In this document: positions 22,127 through 22,627 of the stretch, piece by piece
Position numbering within the stretch: the stretch's first letter is position 1
How the letters are laid out: each line of letters opens with the position of its first letter
DNA from: JACMJP01 sp046160675
GTDB lineage: Bacteria; Bacteroidota; Bacteroidia; Chitinophagales; BACL12
Direction of reading: 5' to 3'
NCBI GenBank assembly: GCA_046160675.1
Contig: JBJXHH010000241.1
Span: 1 to 22,627, forward strand
DNA length: 22,627 nt
Made by a program: the position numbers and the translations under genes
Notes under the pieces: generated by a model
Seen by the model: only the letters and a program-made list of their open reading frames with translations
Told to the model about the DNA's origin: nothing
Databases searched by the model: none

Positions 22127-22627
22127 CTACCCGTTACGGCCTCCAAAGTTTATTCTTTGTTCCTCTTCGTTTTTTTCCTCAGGCATAATATTTTGCATAG
22201 CATCTCCAAAACGCCAGCTTAAAGAAATTCCGGCAATTCTGGAAACGGGTTTAAAGCTGTAAGTAGAATTGAAAGTGGCGTCAACAAATTCATTTGTAAA
22301 CTCCATACTGTTGAACATATCTTTCAACGAAAGATTTATTGATAGTTTATCATTAATGAATGATTTCTTTAACCCTACGTCTACTGTATAAAATCCTTCA
22401 AAATACCCCTGAGGATTTGTTGAGGGCGACATATAATTTCCTGTCAATTGGAATGATGCATTTTTCCAAAATTTAAAGGTTACTGTTGAATAGGTTGTGG
22501 CCGTAATTTTTGCTTCAAGTTCTACCCCATTTAATTCGTTTTCTATAATATTTTGAAAAGCAGATGCGCTCAACAAAAAGTCGAACCAAGGAGTTACAGA
22601 ACTTTGTATCATAACTGAAATCCCGAC
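22127..22627 (-). CDS. Outer-membrane beta-barrel protein, C-terminal fragment
   Basis: The frame is open to the window edge, so only the last 166 residues are visible; the Met at 22612 is internal. The sequence shows barrel strands with alternating polar and hydrophobic residues (TTYSTVTFKFWKNASFQLTGNYM, YTVDVGLKKSF, KLSINLSLKDMFN) and a final strand RIAGISLSWRFG. It then has a charged post-barrel tail (MPEEKNEEEQRINFGGRNG). This matches the C-terminal end of the same barrel family as the gene at 2789-5236, whose comparable segment reads KLSLNLSMSDVFN. It is likely a TonB-linked outer-membrane receptor. Confidence 0.85.
   Translation of the reverse strand, partial: VGISVMIQSSVTPWFDFLLSASAFQNIIENELNGVELEAKITATTYSTVTFKFWKNASFQLTGNYMSPSTNPQGYFEGFYTVDVGLKKSFINDKLSINLSLKDMFNSMEFTNEFVDATFNSTYSFKPVSRIAGISLSWRFGDAMQNIMPEEKNEEEQRINFGGRNG

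Noticed and set aside
1..22627. CRISPR arrays, insertion sequences, prophage genes, tRNA or rRNA
   Set aside because: None was found: no regularly spaced repeats, transposase or integrase motifs, or cloverleaf-like sequences in the intergenic regions.

Overview
The window looks like chromosomal DNA of a Bacteroidota bacterium, probably from the Chitinophagales/Sphingobacteriales side (the order is inference). The signs are two TonB-linked outer-membrane proteins with N-terminal carboxypeptidase-regulatory-like domains, plus a truncated third barrel; an exbB-exbD-exbD-tonB operon whose TonB has the Bacteroidota-type N-terminus; a TlpA-like thioredoxin with a DUF4369-like front; promoters of the TTTG / TAnnTTTG type; and an almost complete lack of Shine-Dalgarno (SD) sequences. 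The DNA is AT-rich and even in character, with no sign of an insertion sequence, prophage, CRISPR array, tRNA or rRNA. No gene-free stretch exceeds 300 bases.

Layout from left to right. (1) 1-1098: 3' part of a secreted TlpA/ResA-like thiol oxidoreductase, convergent with the carboxyltransferase (beta) subunit of an acyl-CoA, most likely propionyl-CoA, carboxylase (1103-2647). (2) 2789-5236: an outer-membrane beta-barrel receptor. (3) 5308-10833: a leftward signalling locus of three genes: a 1231-residue polytopic NtrY-like histidine kinase, then 7 bases later a small two-TM histidine kinase, then an OmpR/PhoB-type response regulator. The gap before the regulator gene carries a phased array of TGTCA half-sites. 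(4) 10930-13854: a large TonB-dependent receptor. (5) 13938-15054: the ribosomal operon rpsF-rpsR-rplI, read leftward. Its second and third genes have strong SD sequences, unlike the rest of the window. (6) 15203-16039: an unrecognised lipoprotein. (7) 16109-21856: a leftward seven-gene operon exbB-exbD-exbD-tonB-(small membrane protein)-(PstS-like lipoprotein)-(TPR protein), with a perfect 17-bp hairpin and T-run between tonB and the last three genes. (8) 22127-22627: C-terminal end of another outer-membrane barrel protein, cut by the window edge.

How they fit together: the Exb/TonB complex would energise outer-membrane receptors such as the two encoded here. The PstS-like lipoprotein and TPR protein probably act with that machinery in the periplasm. 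The regulator and kinases form a separate regulatory unit. Four hairpin terminators separate the convergent or outward-facing units; three of them look bidirectional.

The points most worth checking are the SD pair in rpsF-rpsR-rplI, the 11-bp-phased repeat array beside the response regulator, the unusual pairing of an NtrY-like kinase with an OmpR-type regulator, and the hairpin that splits the TonB operon. I did not find a clearly new biological system; these are regulatory and architectural leads.
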